Positions 1 through 9,700 of a stretch of DNA of 64,000 nt are shown piece after piece. The stretch covers positions 461,501-525,500 of the forward strand of contig BROI01000001.1 of the NCBI GenBank assembly GCA_027923505.1, given 5' to 3'. Below the pieces are notes generated by a model. The model was not told the DNA's origin, did not search any database, and was given only the letters and a program-made list of their open reading frames with translations. The DNA is from Mayamaea pseudoterrestris (Eukaryota; Bacillariophyta; Bacillariophyceae; Sellaphorales; Sellaphoraceae). Every line of letters starts with the position of its first letter. Position 1 is the first letter of the stretch. The position numbers and the translations under genes were made by a program.

Positions 1-165
1 AAGCCTGATTCCCATGGTAGATTAAGACAAGCTGCAAGAATATTCGTTACAGAAAGATCTGGTTCGTCAATGTCATTCTCTTGTAGTAGATTATGACTTA
101 GCTGCAATGCTTGCGACACAGTGTGTCCAGCATAGAACGTCGTCTCGTCAACGGAAAAGCTTCTC
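1..165 (-). CDS. Partial gene, N-terminal part (HemK/PrmC-like?)
   Basis: On the minus strand an ATG at 165-163 opens a frame with no stop to the left edge, about 55 codons. It contains the stretch LLQENDIDEPDLSVTNILAA and ends in NLPWESG. The frame also stays open upstream of this ATG for some 20 codons (DSNL just before it), so the true start could be further 5' or on another exon. The spacing of a helix, I-x-E-P and an I-L-A-A helix resembles the N-terminal helical domain of HemK/PrmC glutamine methyltransferases, but the catalytic NPPY region would lie outside the window, so this is only a guess. The next gene is on the same strand, 540 bp upstream. Confidence 0.4.
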
Positions 166-704
166 ATCAAGTTGCTGTCGCTTGAAGACGCGGAAAGTTG
201 AATATAGGCATGACATTTGCTTCTTCTTTCTTTCGAAAACGTATTTACACGCATGGAGACGCTTCGATACGACCTGACAGCTGTTAGAAAGGCATGGCTG
301 CAGCGTATCGACCGTGACATGGACATCATGATTGTTGGCAGCATCCGCAAGCATCGAAGTTGACCTCTCATCCGCGTCTTGATGGCTAAGATTTGCTTCT
401 ATATGTATAAGATATACCCAGTCCGTGTGTTTTCAGCGTCCAATCTGCATCCAAAGTGTCCAAGGAAGTGTGATGCATGGAAGGAGAAAGGTTTTGCTCC
501 GTCGAATGTGATCAGTGAGAAGTGGTGCGACATCCGTTTCTTTTGCAAGAGGCAAGTTTAGCATCTACGTATTTGTTTGGCACCAAGAATTTACTCTATC
601 GACCAGCTTCAAGCTACAATGAAGTCAATATCTATTTTAGCATGACATCGCAGCAAATGTTGCCGCGGAGATCCAACTATGCCTACTTTGCCAACACTCT
701 TCAT
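166..704. other. Intergenic, nothing recognised
   Basis: Short open frames occur on both strands, but none has family signatures or convincing splice sites. It probably holds the 5' region of the left-edge gene and the 3' UTR of the DUF1499 gene. Confidence 0.5.
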
Positions 705-1478
705 TCAAAGCAAGCCATTCTCCGACGCATAGTACTTATGCGTCGCATAGTCGACTCCTACAGCCTCCCACGACATTAGTCTCAATGCAGCTGCAATGGC
801 ATTGATTCGCTTGGCATTGACGCCATAATCCAGATAGCCAAGGCGCGAGGCCGATCGTACCTGCACTTGTCGGTTTTTGTAGCGCTTGTCGTTGATGACG
901 GCGAACTCAACGTCATCAATGTAACCATTCTTCATTGATTCAAATTGAACGTAAATGTAGTCGGAAGTTGCCGTCTTAATTTCAAAGCCGCCGCCGTCGA
1001 CTTGTGGAGTCGGCTGGTAAGCTTCAAGGACGGCTTTGAGTTCGTTCATGGCGGTGGCTTGATCCATGTTTTGCGGCCATGTAAAGGGTGGAATCGAGTG
1101 TTCAGAATCTTCGTTCGGCAATGACGTTGAGCAAAAGCAATCGGGAGCTGCTTTGCATGGCTTTAAACCAAGATATGTGCCTGCATCATCATCGTCGTCG
1201 TCATTCATGAGCAACGATTCACGCTCTATTACGCCCAGGCCAGAGGGTTTGGATCCTCGTTGCTTCGGTCGATCGTCATACTTATTGGAAATCTTGTTGG
1301 GAAACGCACTCGCAGACTGTGCTCCAATGCAGTGTTGATTGTCAATAGCAGCAACGAATGCGGCCGACGATGTTGCGCCACATACTGCCGCGAATGCTTG
1401 GCGTCGAGTGGACAAGAGTGAGCTTGATAAAGCTGATACACAAGAAGCTACTAGAGCTGCTACTAAAAAGAATCTCAT
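705..1478 (-). CDS. DUF1499 family protein, probably plastid-targeted
   Basis: About 257 residues from the ATG at 1478-1476. An in-frame ATG 26 codons upstream gives a polar extension and would bury the signal peptide, so the downstream start is preferred. The N terminus (MRFFLVAALVASCVSALSSS) is a signal peptide, followed by an Arg-bearing stretch and a second Ala-rich hydrophobic segment around residues 25-45. That is compatible with plastid import, possibly to the thylakoid lumen. The C-terminal half has the DUF1499 pattern: PDCFCS near the domain start, DYIYVQFES, DDVEFAVIND, VQVRSASRLGYLDYGVNAKR. The biochemical role of DUF1499 is unknown; many algal members are plastid proteins. An acidic DDDDDD run links the targeting region to the domain. 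No intron is seen. Confidence 0.75.
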   Translation of the reverse strand: MRFFLVAALVASCVSALSSSLLSTRRQAFAAVCGATSSAAFVAAIDNQHCIGAQSASAFPNKISNKYDDRPKQRGSKPSGLGVIERESLLMNDDDDDDAGTYLGLKPCKAAPDCFCSTSLPNEDSEHSIPPFTWPQNMDQATAMNELKAVLEAYQPTPQVDGGGFEIKTATSDYIYVQFESMKNGYIDDVEFAVINDKRYKNRQVQVRSASRLGYLDYGVNAKRINAIAAALRLMSWEAVGVDYATHKYYASENGLL

Positions 1479-1707
1479 GATCTGGTGTGTGGCTTGTCCA
1501 TATGCACAGGATGCGACAACATGAAATTGGCTGTCGTCGAAGAAAATAATGATCACACCTTCGTCAGGTTAAAGCCGATGCGACGTCTAGCTAAGCAATC
1601 GAAACCTAGCAATGGTGTACCGGAGAACTTTCTAGCTACGCTAATAGCGACGACTAAATATCGATTCTCTACGTATTTTTTGGCTAAAGCAGAATGTTAT
1701 ATGCATA

Positions 1708-3513
1708 CTAATATCCTTGGCCAGAATTGTTCAATCCCTGGTCTCGTTGAAGAACACATTGTATTTGATGCATCAAATCCGTGTTGCGACTGGTCGGTGA
1801 TCGTTGCTGTTCAACCGCGAGGAGCTGCCCCAGCTCGTGCCTAGGAAACGTAGAATTGCTATTTGACTGATGCTGTGATGGCGGCGCGCTGTTCGTCTCC
1901 TGCTGCTGATACTGCGAAGGCAAGGGCGCAAAGCGATTCAATGGCGGCATTGGTGCCGGGCGAAGCAAGTTGTTTGCTGTATGCACTGCACCGCCTTGGT
2001 TCAGAGCTTCCATGTGCTGCAGACGTTGTAGATCTTGTTGCCTGTGAAGATCTTGTTGCTGTAGATATTGAAGTTCCTGCTGCTGCAAATGCTGCTGCTG
2101 ATAATGATGTTGATACTGCTGTTGCTGCAACTGTAGGCGAAGCTGCGCATCTTCCAGTACGGCGCGTCGGCGAAGTTCCTCCAAAATTGCTGGAGTCGAC
2201 AGCTGACTTGCCCCTGCCGCTTCATGTAACGCGTTCATTGCATTCGTCTGAGGCTGAGCCAAGTGGTTGCTCCAAGGCATTGCTGCTGATGGGTTCACTT
2301 GCGTTATCAGCTCATTTGGCATTGCGTGAGGAGGAAAGGGAAGCGGATGTTGAGGTTGTCGTATCATGGGCGGGAGTTGCCGCATTGCATGTTGCGACTG
2401 CATGGCAAGAAAGGCTGGCGAGCAATTGAATTGTCTCTGACCCGAATTGTCACCAATGAGTGGGTTCCATGCTGTCTCGCTACCTCGCAATGTTGTCAAG
2501 TTGTATGCGTGATGTGCCATTGATTCATGCGGAGTCGCCGCTGCGAGAACCGCACGTTCAATGGTGGGTGGCATGGCTAGTTCGTCCTCGTACATTGCGG
2601 ATTGACGCTTTGCGGAAGGCTTGCCATCATCGTCTGCGGATCGCTTGACTCCTTGCCGACGATCTGGAGTGGACAGTGGAGCATTTACTTGAGTAAAATC
2701 GAATCCAATACTAGCAAGCTTTCCTAATTGTTCCTTGCGAAGCTCCTTCTTGTGCAGTGGAAGTCGAACCGCCCACCGGCCGAGGTAACTGTCCTGTGGA
2801 ACTTGAAAATGACCATGAGAGCGCCGAAAGACAGCAAGCGCTTGAAAGAGACGACCCCAGGCTTCATTGTTGGTAACCCAGTTGAATCCAATCGAGTCTA
2901 GCTTGGCCATGCGGTCTGTTTGCAACGTATTCTTGCGAAAACGCATGCGCTGCGTGCGGCACCAGTTGCGGAGTGGAACGAGCTCATTCAATGGATTCTT
3001 GTATTGGTAATCTGCAAAGACACGAGTATGACCATATTCCTCCTTGAACTGAATCAAGTGTTGATAATACTCGTCCCAGATGTCTGACCGTGTCTGTTTC
3101 CACTCAAAGCCAATGGCATCGAGAGCTTCCTTCTCGTGCGCTGGCAGCTGATTCTTGTGGAACTGCAGACGCTTATTGTTGGCCCACCGAGCAAGTGATC
3201 TGTACTCCTTCATTTCAGCTGTCAGAGGAACATTGCAGTGTCCTGTTTCGCGCTTGTAGTCCTGGAGCTCTTGGAGACGCTTGCGCCAAGCCTCCAAGGA
3301 GCGCTTCTCGTGAAAGCTCAACGTTTTGCTGTCCTTGTCGTCGACGCTGCCCGAAGATTTTTCGTCAGCTTCATCCTCCCTGACAATGTTTGGAGGCGAC
3401 TTTTGCGGCGCTGCTTTATTTTCATTGTCATCGCTGCAGTCTTCATCACTATTACTGCTGCTCCCGGAACTGCTGCCATCGGTTGACTCATCGTTTCCCT
3501 TGTTCCTGTTCAT
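1708..3513 (-). CDS. Helicase-associated (HA) domain protein with Gln-rich tail
   Basis: A 601-residue protein from the ATG at 3513. The frame continues to an earlier ATG at 3630, but that extension is read through a CTTG tetranucleotide tract whose slippage would shift the frame, so the downstream start is preferred. An acidic, Ser-rich N terminus is followed by three HA-type repeats (about residues 70-275), each with a W, a G-H-x-x-V motif, an R/K-rich helix and an ending like LDSIGFNW. HA domains are common as stand-alone proteins in diatoms and are presumed to bind nucleic acid. A basic KRSADDDGKPSAKR stretch could be a nuclear localisation signal. The second half is disordered and Gln/Pro/Met-rich, with long QQQ runs like a transcriptional activation region. 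A nuclear regulator is inferred, not shown. Confidence 0.75.
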   Translation of the reverse strand: MNRNKGNDESTDGSSSGSSSNSDEDCSDDNENKAAPQKSPPNIVREDEADEKSSGSVDDKDSKTLSFHEKRSLEAWRKRLQELQDYKRETGHCNVPLTAEMKEYRSLARWANNKRLQFHKNQLPAHEKEALDAIGFEWKQTRSDIWDEYYQHLIQFKEEYGHTRVFADYQYKNPLNELVPLRNWCRTQRMRFRKNTLQTDRMAKLDSIGFNWVTNNEAWGRLFQALAVFRRSHGHFQVPQDSYLGRWAVRLPLHKKELRKEQLGKLASIGFDFTQVNAPLSTPDRRQGVKRSADDDGKPSAKRQSAMYEDELAMPPTIERAVLAAATPHESMAHHAYNLTTLRGSETAWNPLIGDNSGQRQFNCSPAFLAMQSQHAMRQLPPMIRQPQHPLPFPPHAMPNELITQVNPSAAMPWSNHLAQPQTNAMNALHEAAGASQLSTPAILEELRRRAVLEDAQLRLQLQQQQYQHHYQQQHLQQQELQYLQQQDLHRQQDLQRLQHMEALNQGGAVHTANNLLRPAPMPPLNRFAPLPSQYQQQETNSAPPSQHQSNSNSTFPRHELGQLLAVEQQRSPTSRNTDLMHQIQCVLQRDQGLNNSGQGY

Positions 3514-3516
3514 TTC

Positions 3517-3543
3517 CTTGCTTGCTTGCTTGCTTGCTTGCTT
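3517..3543. repeat. (CTTG)6 tetranucleotide microsatellite
   Basis: Six perfect CTTG units plus a partial seventh lie just upstream of the preferred start of the HA-domain gene. On that gene's strand it would be 5' UTR, or it would encode KQASKQASK if the upstream ATG were used. Confidence 0.85.
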
Positions 3544-4700
3544 ACTACTTCCTTGTGATTGCAAAGTAATAACTGTTGCAGCAATCCTCGCTTTGCTGAT
3601 TATTTGATCAGCTTCCAGAGTTTGGTTCATGTGCGATTAAGCAAGTGTCGCGATGCCACAAGTGTTGTTATGATCTCTAATCACTCGTCGACGGGCGTCC
3701 GTGTGGCAGGAGGTGAAATATCGAAAGGAACCTGTCGAACCGATGATTCACAAGACTGTTATAATATAAGCCCGTTGCTTATTCAGGGTACCGGGGCAAT
3801 ACAACAAGTTAGCTACTGTCATCTTCCAATATGCCAGTGACTGACAGCACCACGTTGGCGTGTCAACGAGGCTTTTTATTAAGCTCAAGCGCGTGATATA
3901 TTTACGCCCTTTGGTTCATTCTTCAATGTCATGACCCATCTTCCCGAGGTTCGACCGAAGCTTGGGACAGGAACGGCCGCACGATCTGATCCTGGAGCTT
4001 CCCCACTGGAACATGGCAGCGAGTGGCGCCGCTTTTTCGTCGACTTACTCCGCAACTTTCGTGTCAAACATGACCCAGTGATGGCGTTGGCTCGCTTGTG
4101 GCTATTGTAATCCTGCATGAAGCGTCGGGCGAAACGGGAGAAAGGAAACGTTGTGAGGTGTTATCATCGACACGGCGACGCAGCTTATTGTGAGCTACCC
4201 ATTGACTATACAAGTACCTCGTCAGTCAGTCGACTCTTATATGTAGTACTGGACTATGTAGTGACATAAGAAGCATGTCCGTACAGCCTACTCATTCTTA
4301 TTGTAAATGATTTGCCGAGTCTTTTGGGCTAACAGATCGCACTTTGACCTATAGCATATGAACCGATAGAACTTGTCCTTTACCAGGCCATCTTTTCTGA
4401 CTCCACATACAAACGCAGCTGAGAACGTTTACATGGGAAACGAGTACAAAGTATTTAAACTTGGTACCATTGCTTGTGCTCTGCAGACAGCGTAATAGGT
4501 GCTCCCGTTTCGCACCTCATGTTCTCGCAGCTGTGACATTCGCATGTCTCAAAGTGACTCATGACGTCATGATCCAAGAGGTTCGGAATTTTTAGCGTTC
4601 GGCGTCGCATCTGCCTTTGGCTTCCTCCAATGGGATCCACATGGACAGACATCCAAGTTCACCTTGCAATCACAGCAAGAAATCATACCAATACACAACT
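3544..4700. other. Intergenic spacer, about 1.1 kb
   Basis: This lies between the divergent HA-domain gene and the small secreted-protein gene. It contains two weak minus-strand frames (3885-4118, 4455-4652) without recognisable families, and one perfect TGACGTCA site. No RNA gene or repeat is evident. Confidence 0.5.
4562..4569. promoter_or_regulatory. TGACGTCA (CRE/bZIP-type) site
   Basis: A perfect palindromic cAMP-response-type octamer 132 bp upstream of the ATG at 4701. TGACGT elements bound by bZIP factors are known in diatoms for CO2/cAMP responses. Function here is inferred from sequence and position only. Confidence 0.35.
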
Positions 4701-4964
4701 ATGCAGCTCTCCATTCTCTGTTTCATTCTTTACATTGCATCCGTCAATGCCCTCGGTATGAGCAATGTCTTTGGCATTCTAGGCGAGCGACGAAAGCGCG
4801 TCGAGCAAGTCCAGCACGCCCGAGAGCGTTACGCCGCCAAGCATGGATATGCCGGTCCCAACGGCGAGCCACTGACGGCAGAGGAGTATTTGGAATTGAG
4901 CAAGAGGCATCGAGGCCTGGCTGGAGTAGTACAAGGATGGATGCGAAAGTTTCCGCGAGCGTAG
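4701..4964 (+). CDS. Small secreted protein of unknown function
   Basis: An 87-residue frame from the ATG at 4701. The upstream in-frame ATG at 4617 would bury the hydrophobic start. The N terminus (MQLSILCFILYIASVNALG) is a typical signal peptide, cleaved near NAL. The mature part is about 68 residues, basic, and probably two helices: RRKRVEQVQHARERYAAKHG, then EPLTAEEYLELSKRHRGLAG. It has no Cys, so it is not a cystine-knot effector type. I do not recognise the family. It could be a plastid or lumen peptide or an extracellular one. A single exon, with a CRE-type site upstream. Confidence 0.55.
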   Translation: MQLSILCFILYIASVNALGMSNVFGILGERRKRVEQVQHARERYAAKHGYAGPNGEPLTAEEYLELSKRHRGLAGVVQGWMRKFPRA

Positions 4965-5570
4965 CATGTGAAAGAAACGGATGATTTGGGGTTTAGAATT
5001 TGCATACCAACTGATTCGTGGATGGCTCTTGAACTCGATTGAATCCTTGCTTTGGATCCAAAGATCCTGTAGTAGAGCTCAACATATATGTACGCAGGCG
5101 AATCGGGTTGCGAAATTAAAAGTAAAACAAATTTGGTATTGACTTGCAATCGCATTGCGTTTAGAAAGTGGCGAGTTCATCAAGATTAAGCAATCAAAGT
5201 ATTGTAGGCAATGTAGCCTCGTTCGAGACGGTGGCAATACTAATAGAAACGAGCCTGGCGAAATGATCGTCTTTGTTGAACATCTCGCGTCGACTTTTCC
5301 ATTCACTGATGCGATCGTTGATCGAAGCTTGATCGTTTGAGATTCTCTACTCGTTCGGCTATTGCCAATCGCGCATCAAAATATGGTTTACTCGTAGCTT
5401 ATATTTTGTTACAGTATAGTTAAAGAGGTGTGGGCTTCCATGTCTCTTGCATTGGGCGACGATTGACTTAAAACACCAAGCAACGACACTTTCGACCAAC
5501 CCACTCACATCATGTTCGCACGCACGAGCTGACATGCCCTCCATTGCATTAATCCCTTGCCTCTTCCACT
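4965..5570. other. Intergenic, convergent 3' regions
   Basis: This lies between the small secreted gene (+) and the plastid PH-like gene (-). Only short overlapping frames without family features are seen; it is probably 3' UTRs. Confidence 0.5.
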
Positions 5571-6377
5571 TTACTGACTAGCCGCTGGCTTGGTAACATC
5601 TCCCTTTTCGCGATAAAGCTTGACAACGTCATCATCACACTGCTTCAAAATGAATTCAATCGTATCTTCAAACTCGGGAATGTTTCGCATTTCAAACTTG
5701 GCACCATCCCGCAGAAATGCCACCAAGTCGCCGTCTCCAAAGAGTCGCTTGGCCGTTCGTACTTCAATGATATCGGGATAGACAATCTCGGCCATGTCCT
5801 TGCCGCCAATACCCGATGTGACGCGAATTCGTCGCGAGGTAATCTTGTAGCGTACCCACGCCTGGCGAGCCCAGGCGGCTGCCGCTGGAATGATTCCGAC
5901 AACGGTAATGATGGATAGTGTAGGAACAATGGTTTCGGTAATAGCGGGTGGTCCTTCGTAAAAGACTTCCTCCGGTGCAAGGTTCACCTTGGGAGTGGAT
6001 CGTTTGGAGGAGGATGACTTGGAGTCGGAATCCTTCTTCTTGCCGCGCTTTGCCTGTGAAATGGAGAATAGCAAGCATGTTGTTAATAAAAGGTCATGAA
6101 CAAACAAAGCCTGTCAGATACATGTAGCGTTCATTCGTTTCGTACTGACCTTGCCAATGCTTCGTCCTAAATCCTCCACAGCTTCCACCGAAATGTCGTC
6201 GTCGTCACCACCATCAAGAGGAACAAAGGCCGATTCAGTCGTTGAGGCAGCTGCCTTGTCGTCGCTCATTCGCAGCAGACTACTGGTAGCTGGTCGAAAG
6301 CGTTGCAATGATGGAGCAAAGGCTGATGCAGTATTCCAAATCGCAAGTGCGCAGAGAAGAAGTGTGCGAGTCGTCAT
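5571..6377 (-). CDS. Plastid-targeted membrane protein with PH-like (DUF304) domain
   Basis: Two exons: 6377-6150 (76 codons, phase 0) and 6053-5571, with a 96-nt GT-AG intron (6149-6054); 236 residues. The N terminus MTTRTLLLCALAIWNTASAF carries the ASAF-AP junction diagnostic of plastid import in algae with secondary red plastids: signal peptide, then an Arg/Ser-rich transit region. After an acidic stretch and a KRGKKK/Ser-rich linker there is one hydrophobic segment (IVPTLSIITVVGIIPAAAAW). The domain YKITSRRIRVTSGIGGK...IIEVRTAKRLFGDGDLVAFL follows. This is the bacterial PH-like (PF03703-type) pattern: Y-x-L-T-x-x-R, D-I-x-x-V-R, G-D. Such domains are found in membrane-associated plastid proteins of unknown job. 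The targeting call is firm; the role is unknown. Confidence 0.85.
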
Positions 6378-6547
6378 GGTAGGCTCCTAAGAAGTATACG
6401 GTAGTCGAAGAGAGAGTGAGTAGCAAAGTGAGCTTTATTCTCTCATCAACATGTTATTGTTGCATATACAGCCATCATGAAACAGGTCAGCTTGGGCGTC
6501 AAGTCAGCGCGCTTCCATGGTGAGAAACGTCACTGCAAGCTGCGATG

Positions 6548-6602
6548 CATGAGTACACAAGTAGCGGTAAGACAATATTATTTAGTACCGCTACGACTCA
6601 TG
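6548..6602. promoter_or_regulatory. Long inverted repeat with TACCGCTAC arms in a divergent promoter
   Basis: The arms GTAGCGGTA (6561-6569) and TACCGCTAC (6586-6594) are perfect 9-nt complements. Outer arms CATGAGT (6548-6554) and ACTCATG (6596-6602) also pair, giving 16 paired bases across 55 nt. It sits between the divergent plastid PH-like gene and the FG-GAP membrane gene. It could be a dimeric transcription-factor site or a hairpin. The arm sequence recurs elsewhere in the window (28224, 30252, 54113 reversed). Confidence 0.55.
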
Positions 6603-6738
6603 TCGACATTTTTTTCGTCGCAGAATTCGTCGCGGAAAAATTTCAAACCAAAATTCTAATGACCGCGATGAGTGTGACCAACTGTCACTCACAGCGGCTT
6701 CCTTACACTCGAGAAACGAGTTACAGGATCTAGTTTCG

Positions 6739-6748
6739 TATAAAATAA
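6739..6748 (+). promoter_or_regulatory. TATA-like box (TATAAAATAA)
   Basis: An A/T-rich TATAAAATAA 60 nt upstream of the ATG at 6799. The spacing is right for a TATA element with a short 5' UTR. Inference from position and sequence. Confidence 0.35.
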
Positions 6749-6798
6749 GTAGAAGTGGCAGCAAGTAGATACGAGAAGTAGTATCAAGTGTCATCATT

Positions 6799-9700
6799 AT
6801 GAGCAGCGAGTCGTCGCCGCCGAGCAACCTTGACGACAACGGCGCACCTACTCCTTCCATCACGGGCGAATCCGTCGCGTCGGGACTAGTCATTATGGAT
6901 GATGACGACGGCGACGACGAGGATGATGAAACGACGGTTGCCACCAATCTGAATGACGTCTCCATGGATGAATCAATGGCAATCAATGATGGCGATGAGC
7001 AGGATGCGCATGGAACTGGAGACGCAGAAGACGAAGATGCCGTTGAGAATTCACAGTCAATCAACATTGACGACGACGATGGTGGATCGGATGTCGAGGA
7101 GGAAGTGCAATCTGACTCTGACTACGAGGAGGAGTCGATTCACGAGGATGACGACGATGACGACGAAGAGGAAGTCATTGAGGAGTTGGAAGACGACGAT
7201 TGCACCTACGAGGAAGTCTTGGTCGATGAAGCGAGTGCACCCGGTGATGGTGGATCAGTTGTCATTGTCGAGCAAGTAGTCGAGGAAACGCCTGCTGGCG
7301 ATGTTGTCGTTCTGGATGAACATGTTGTCGACGCAGACCCAAACATTGCGGCGAACGATGATGGAGTACCTGCAGTCGAAGAGCAAGTGCTGGCGGATGT
7401 GCCGACGTTTGTTGCTGGTGCAGCCGACAAACCCATAACCTACGAATTTACTGAGCAAGTAGAGACGGATGATCAAGCTGCGCCGGTGGATATCATGCAG
7501 ACGGTTGAAGAAGGAGGTCAACTTTTTGAGAATGAAAATGATTATGAATCACCTTCTGCGTCTTTATTGGAGACAACGAATGAAATCCAGACGGACGAAG
7601 AGCCTTCACGTGACGCTACGACCGAGGAAGACAATGCTATTTCTACGCAACAAGAGTATACTGAACGGACTGCGCCAGAAACGGATGAGACTGTACCAAT
7701 TGTTTCTACTATTAGTGTTAACGACCAAGAAACATTGCTTCGAGATGCTGCTCAAGATGACGTTGGAAGCGATGGAGCCGAACATCTGAACGATGAGACT
7801 AGAAACGATGTAGCCGACGAGAAGCCTAGCTTGTTCGACACAATTACAGCGCCACTCGTTGCTGCTGCCATTCAAATGTTTCCTGAAAGCATGACTGGAG
7901 ACCATGATGAAGCAGCAACAAACGCGGATCAACAGATGATGTCAGATAATGATTTGTTGAACGCTGTAGCAACATCGGGCGCAGTGGGTGGAGGAGAAAT
8001 TAACCCATTGAGTAATGCTATATCGCTCGAGCCCGAGCTTACTACGGCCGATGTAACGTTGGAGAGCAGCACCGACGAGTATAGCCAACCATCAGTGGCC
8101 GAGAACTTTGGAAATGAACAGCCTAGTGAGCACCAAGTCAGCGACGAAGCAGACGCAAACAATTCTTTGCAAAATGATGAACAAGATACGGGCACAAAGG
8201 AAAGGTCGGCGGAAAGCGCTGGCGCGCCAGTCACTGAGCAGGCAACGGATTATCCTCTTGCTGATCAACAACCTCCGGAGAATGACGATGACCCGCTTCA
8301 AAAGGCCGCAGCGCTGGCGGCTGCGGCGATTCGTTCACCGGTGAATAGATCCGAACCAGTGAATACACTGATGGATAATGAACCCGAGCAGCATCATTTA
8401 ACTACAGCCGTTTCTGATGAATCGTCGTTTGTTGACGCCAAGCAGGAGCTCGATGATGAGGCATCAGACAACCTATTTAGAGATGAACCCGTGTCCGGAG
8501 CGACTTCATACCACGAAGGATCTCATGCTCCAGGTAATGCCCCAGATCAAGCAGCAGCAGGAGCACCAGGAGCTTTTATGCCAACTCACGGTGGGGCGAA
8601 TTTTGGCTCCGTGGACAAGAATTACGAAGATTTCGAGAGGCACAAAGAAAACGATGACAGCAATGCTGCACCGTTTTTAGTTCCAGCTGCAGCCGCAGCA
8701 GCTGTTGGTTCTAACGCTTTTGATGACGAGATACCACCTGAACCTCTAGCGACGGATCCCTTTGGTGTCGAGACTGAGTTTATGGAAGCTTCCGAAATCG
8801 GCGAACCTGAGGCTCAGCAGAACAGCGCACAAAATTTCGAGAACAACCCAGAATTGAATGGCGAGGAACACTTGTTACAGGACGACGACGCTAATTTTGA
8901 CGATCAAGTATACGAAGACCATGACGAAGAAACAGTAGAGGAAGAAGCAACTGAAAGAGACAGCGAAAACGATCTGGTGGATGAGAATCAATCTGTTGAA
9001 ATGGCTGCGGCCGTTGGAAATAAGGAGCAGCGGAATGAATTTCAAGAATCTGATGAAGATCTGGAGCGCGGGCGAGAGGAAAGTTTCGGCGAGTCAACTG
9101 ATAAAGAAAGGCGCAAGAGGCCATACCTCGTTGATATATTGTTGGTGTTGGGCATTGTTCTCGTAATATGTGTCCTTGCAATTGCTCTGCCATTTGTTTT
9201 ACGGAGGAACAGGGATGATACCCAGCCGCAGCAACCCATTACCAATGTAAGATGATTCTCTTTCTCTTTGTGTTTAATTTATCAGCTACAAAATTCACAC
9301 TCCGCATTCCTCTTTTAGCCGCCGACACAGTTTCCCACCACTGCGCCAACAATGACTAAAGTTCCGTTTACACTGGTCGGGGGCCCGTTTAATCCTCAGG
9401 TGGCGACGGCGGGCTTTGGCTATGCTGCTTCGCTTGATAATGACGTTGCGGTGATAGGTGCACCGGGACAAAGTGACGAGGCAGGATCAGTTACAACATA
9501 TCTCGATACGGTGCAGAACGAGGTAGTTACGGGCTCCCAGGCTGGTCAACTCTTTGGATATTCTGTAGATGGAAAAGATGACTTCATGGTGGTTGGCGCT
9601 CCCGGCACTTTTGCGGAGGGTAGCGATTTTGCAGCCGTTGGAGCGGCTGTTTTCTACGAACTTGATCGAGGATCAAACAACTGGTCACAACTTGGATCCA

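Noticed and set aside
1863-2429. 188-codon + strand frame
   Set aside because: Antisense to the Gln-rich part of the HA protein; the CTG-rich opposite strand is open by chance.
3885-4118. 77-codon minus frame
   Set aside because: No homology, no signal, short; spacing does not suggest a gene.
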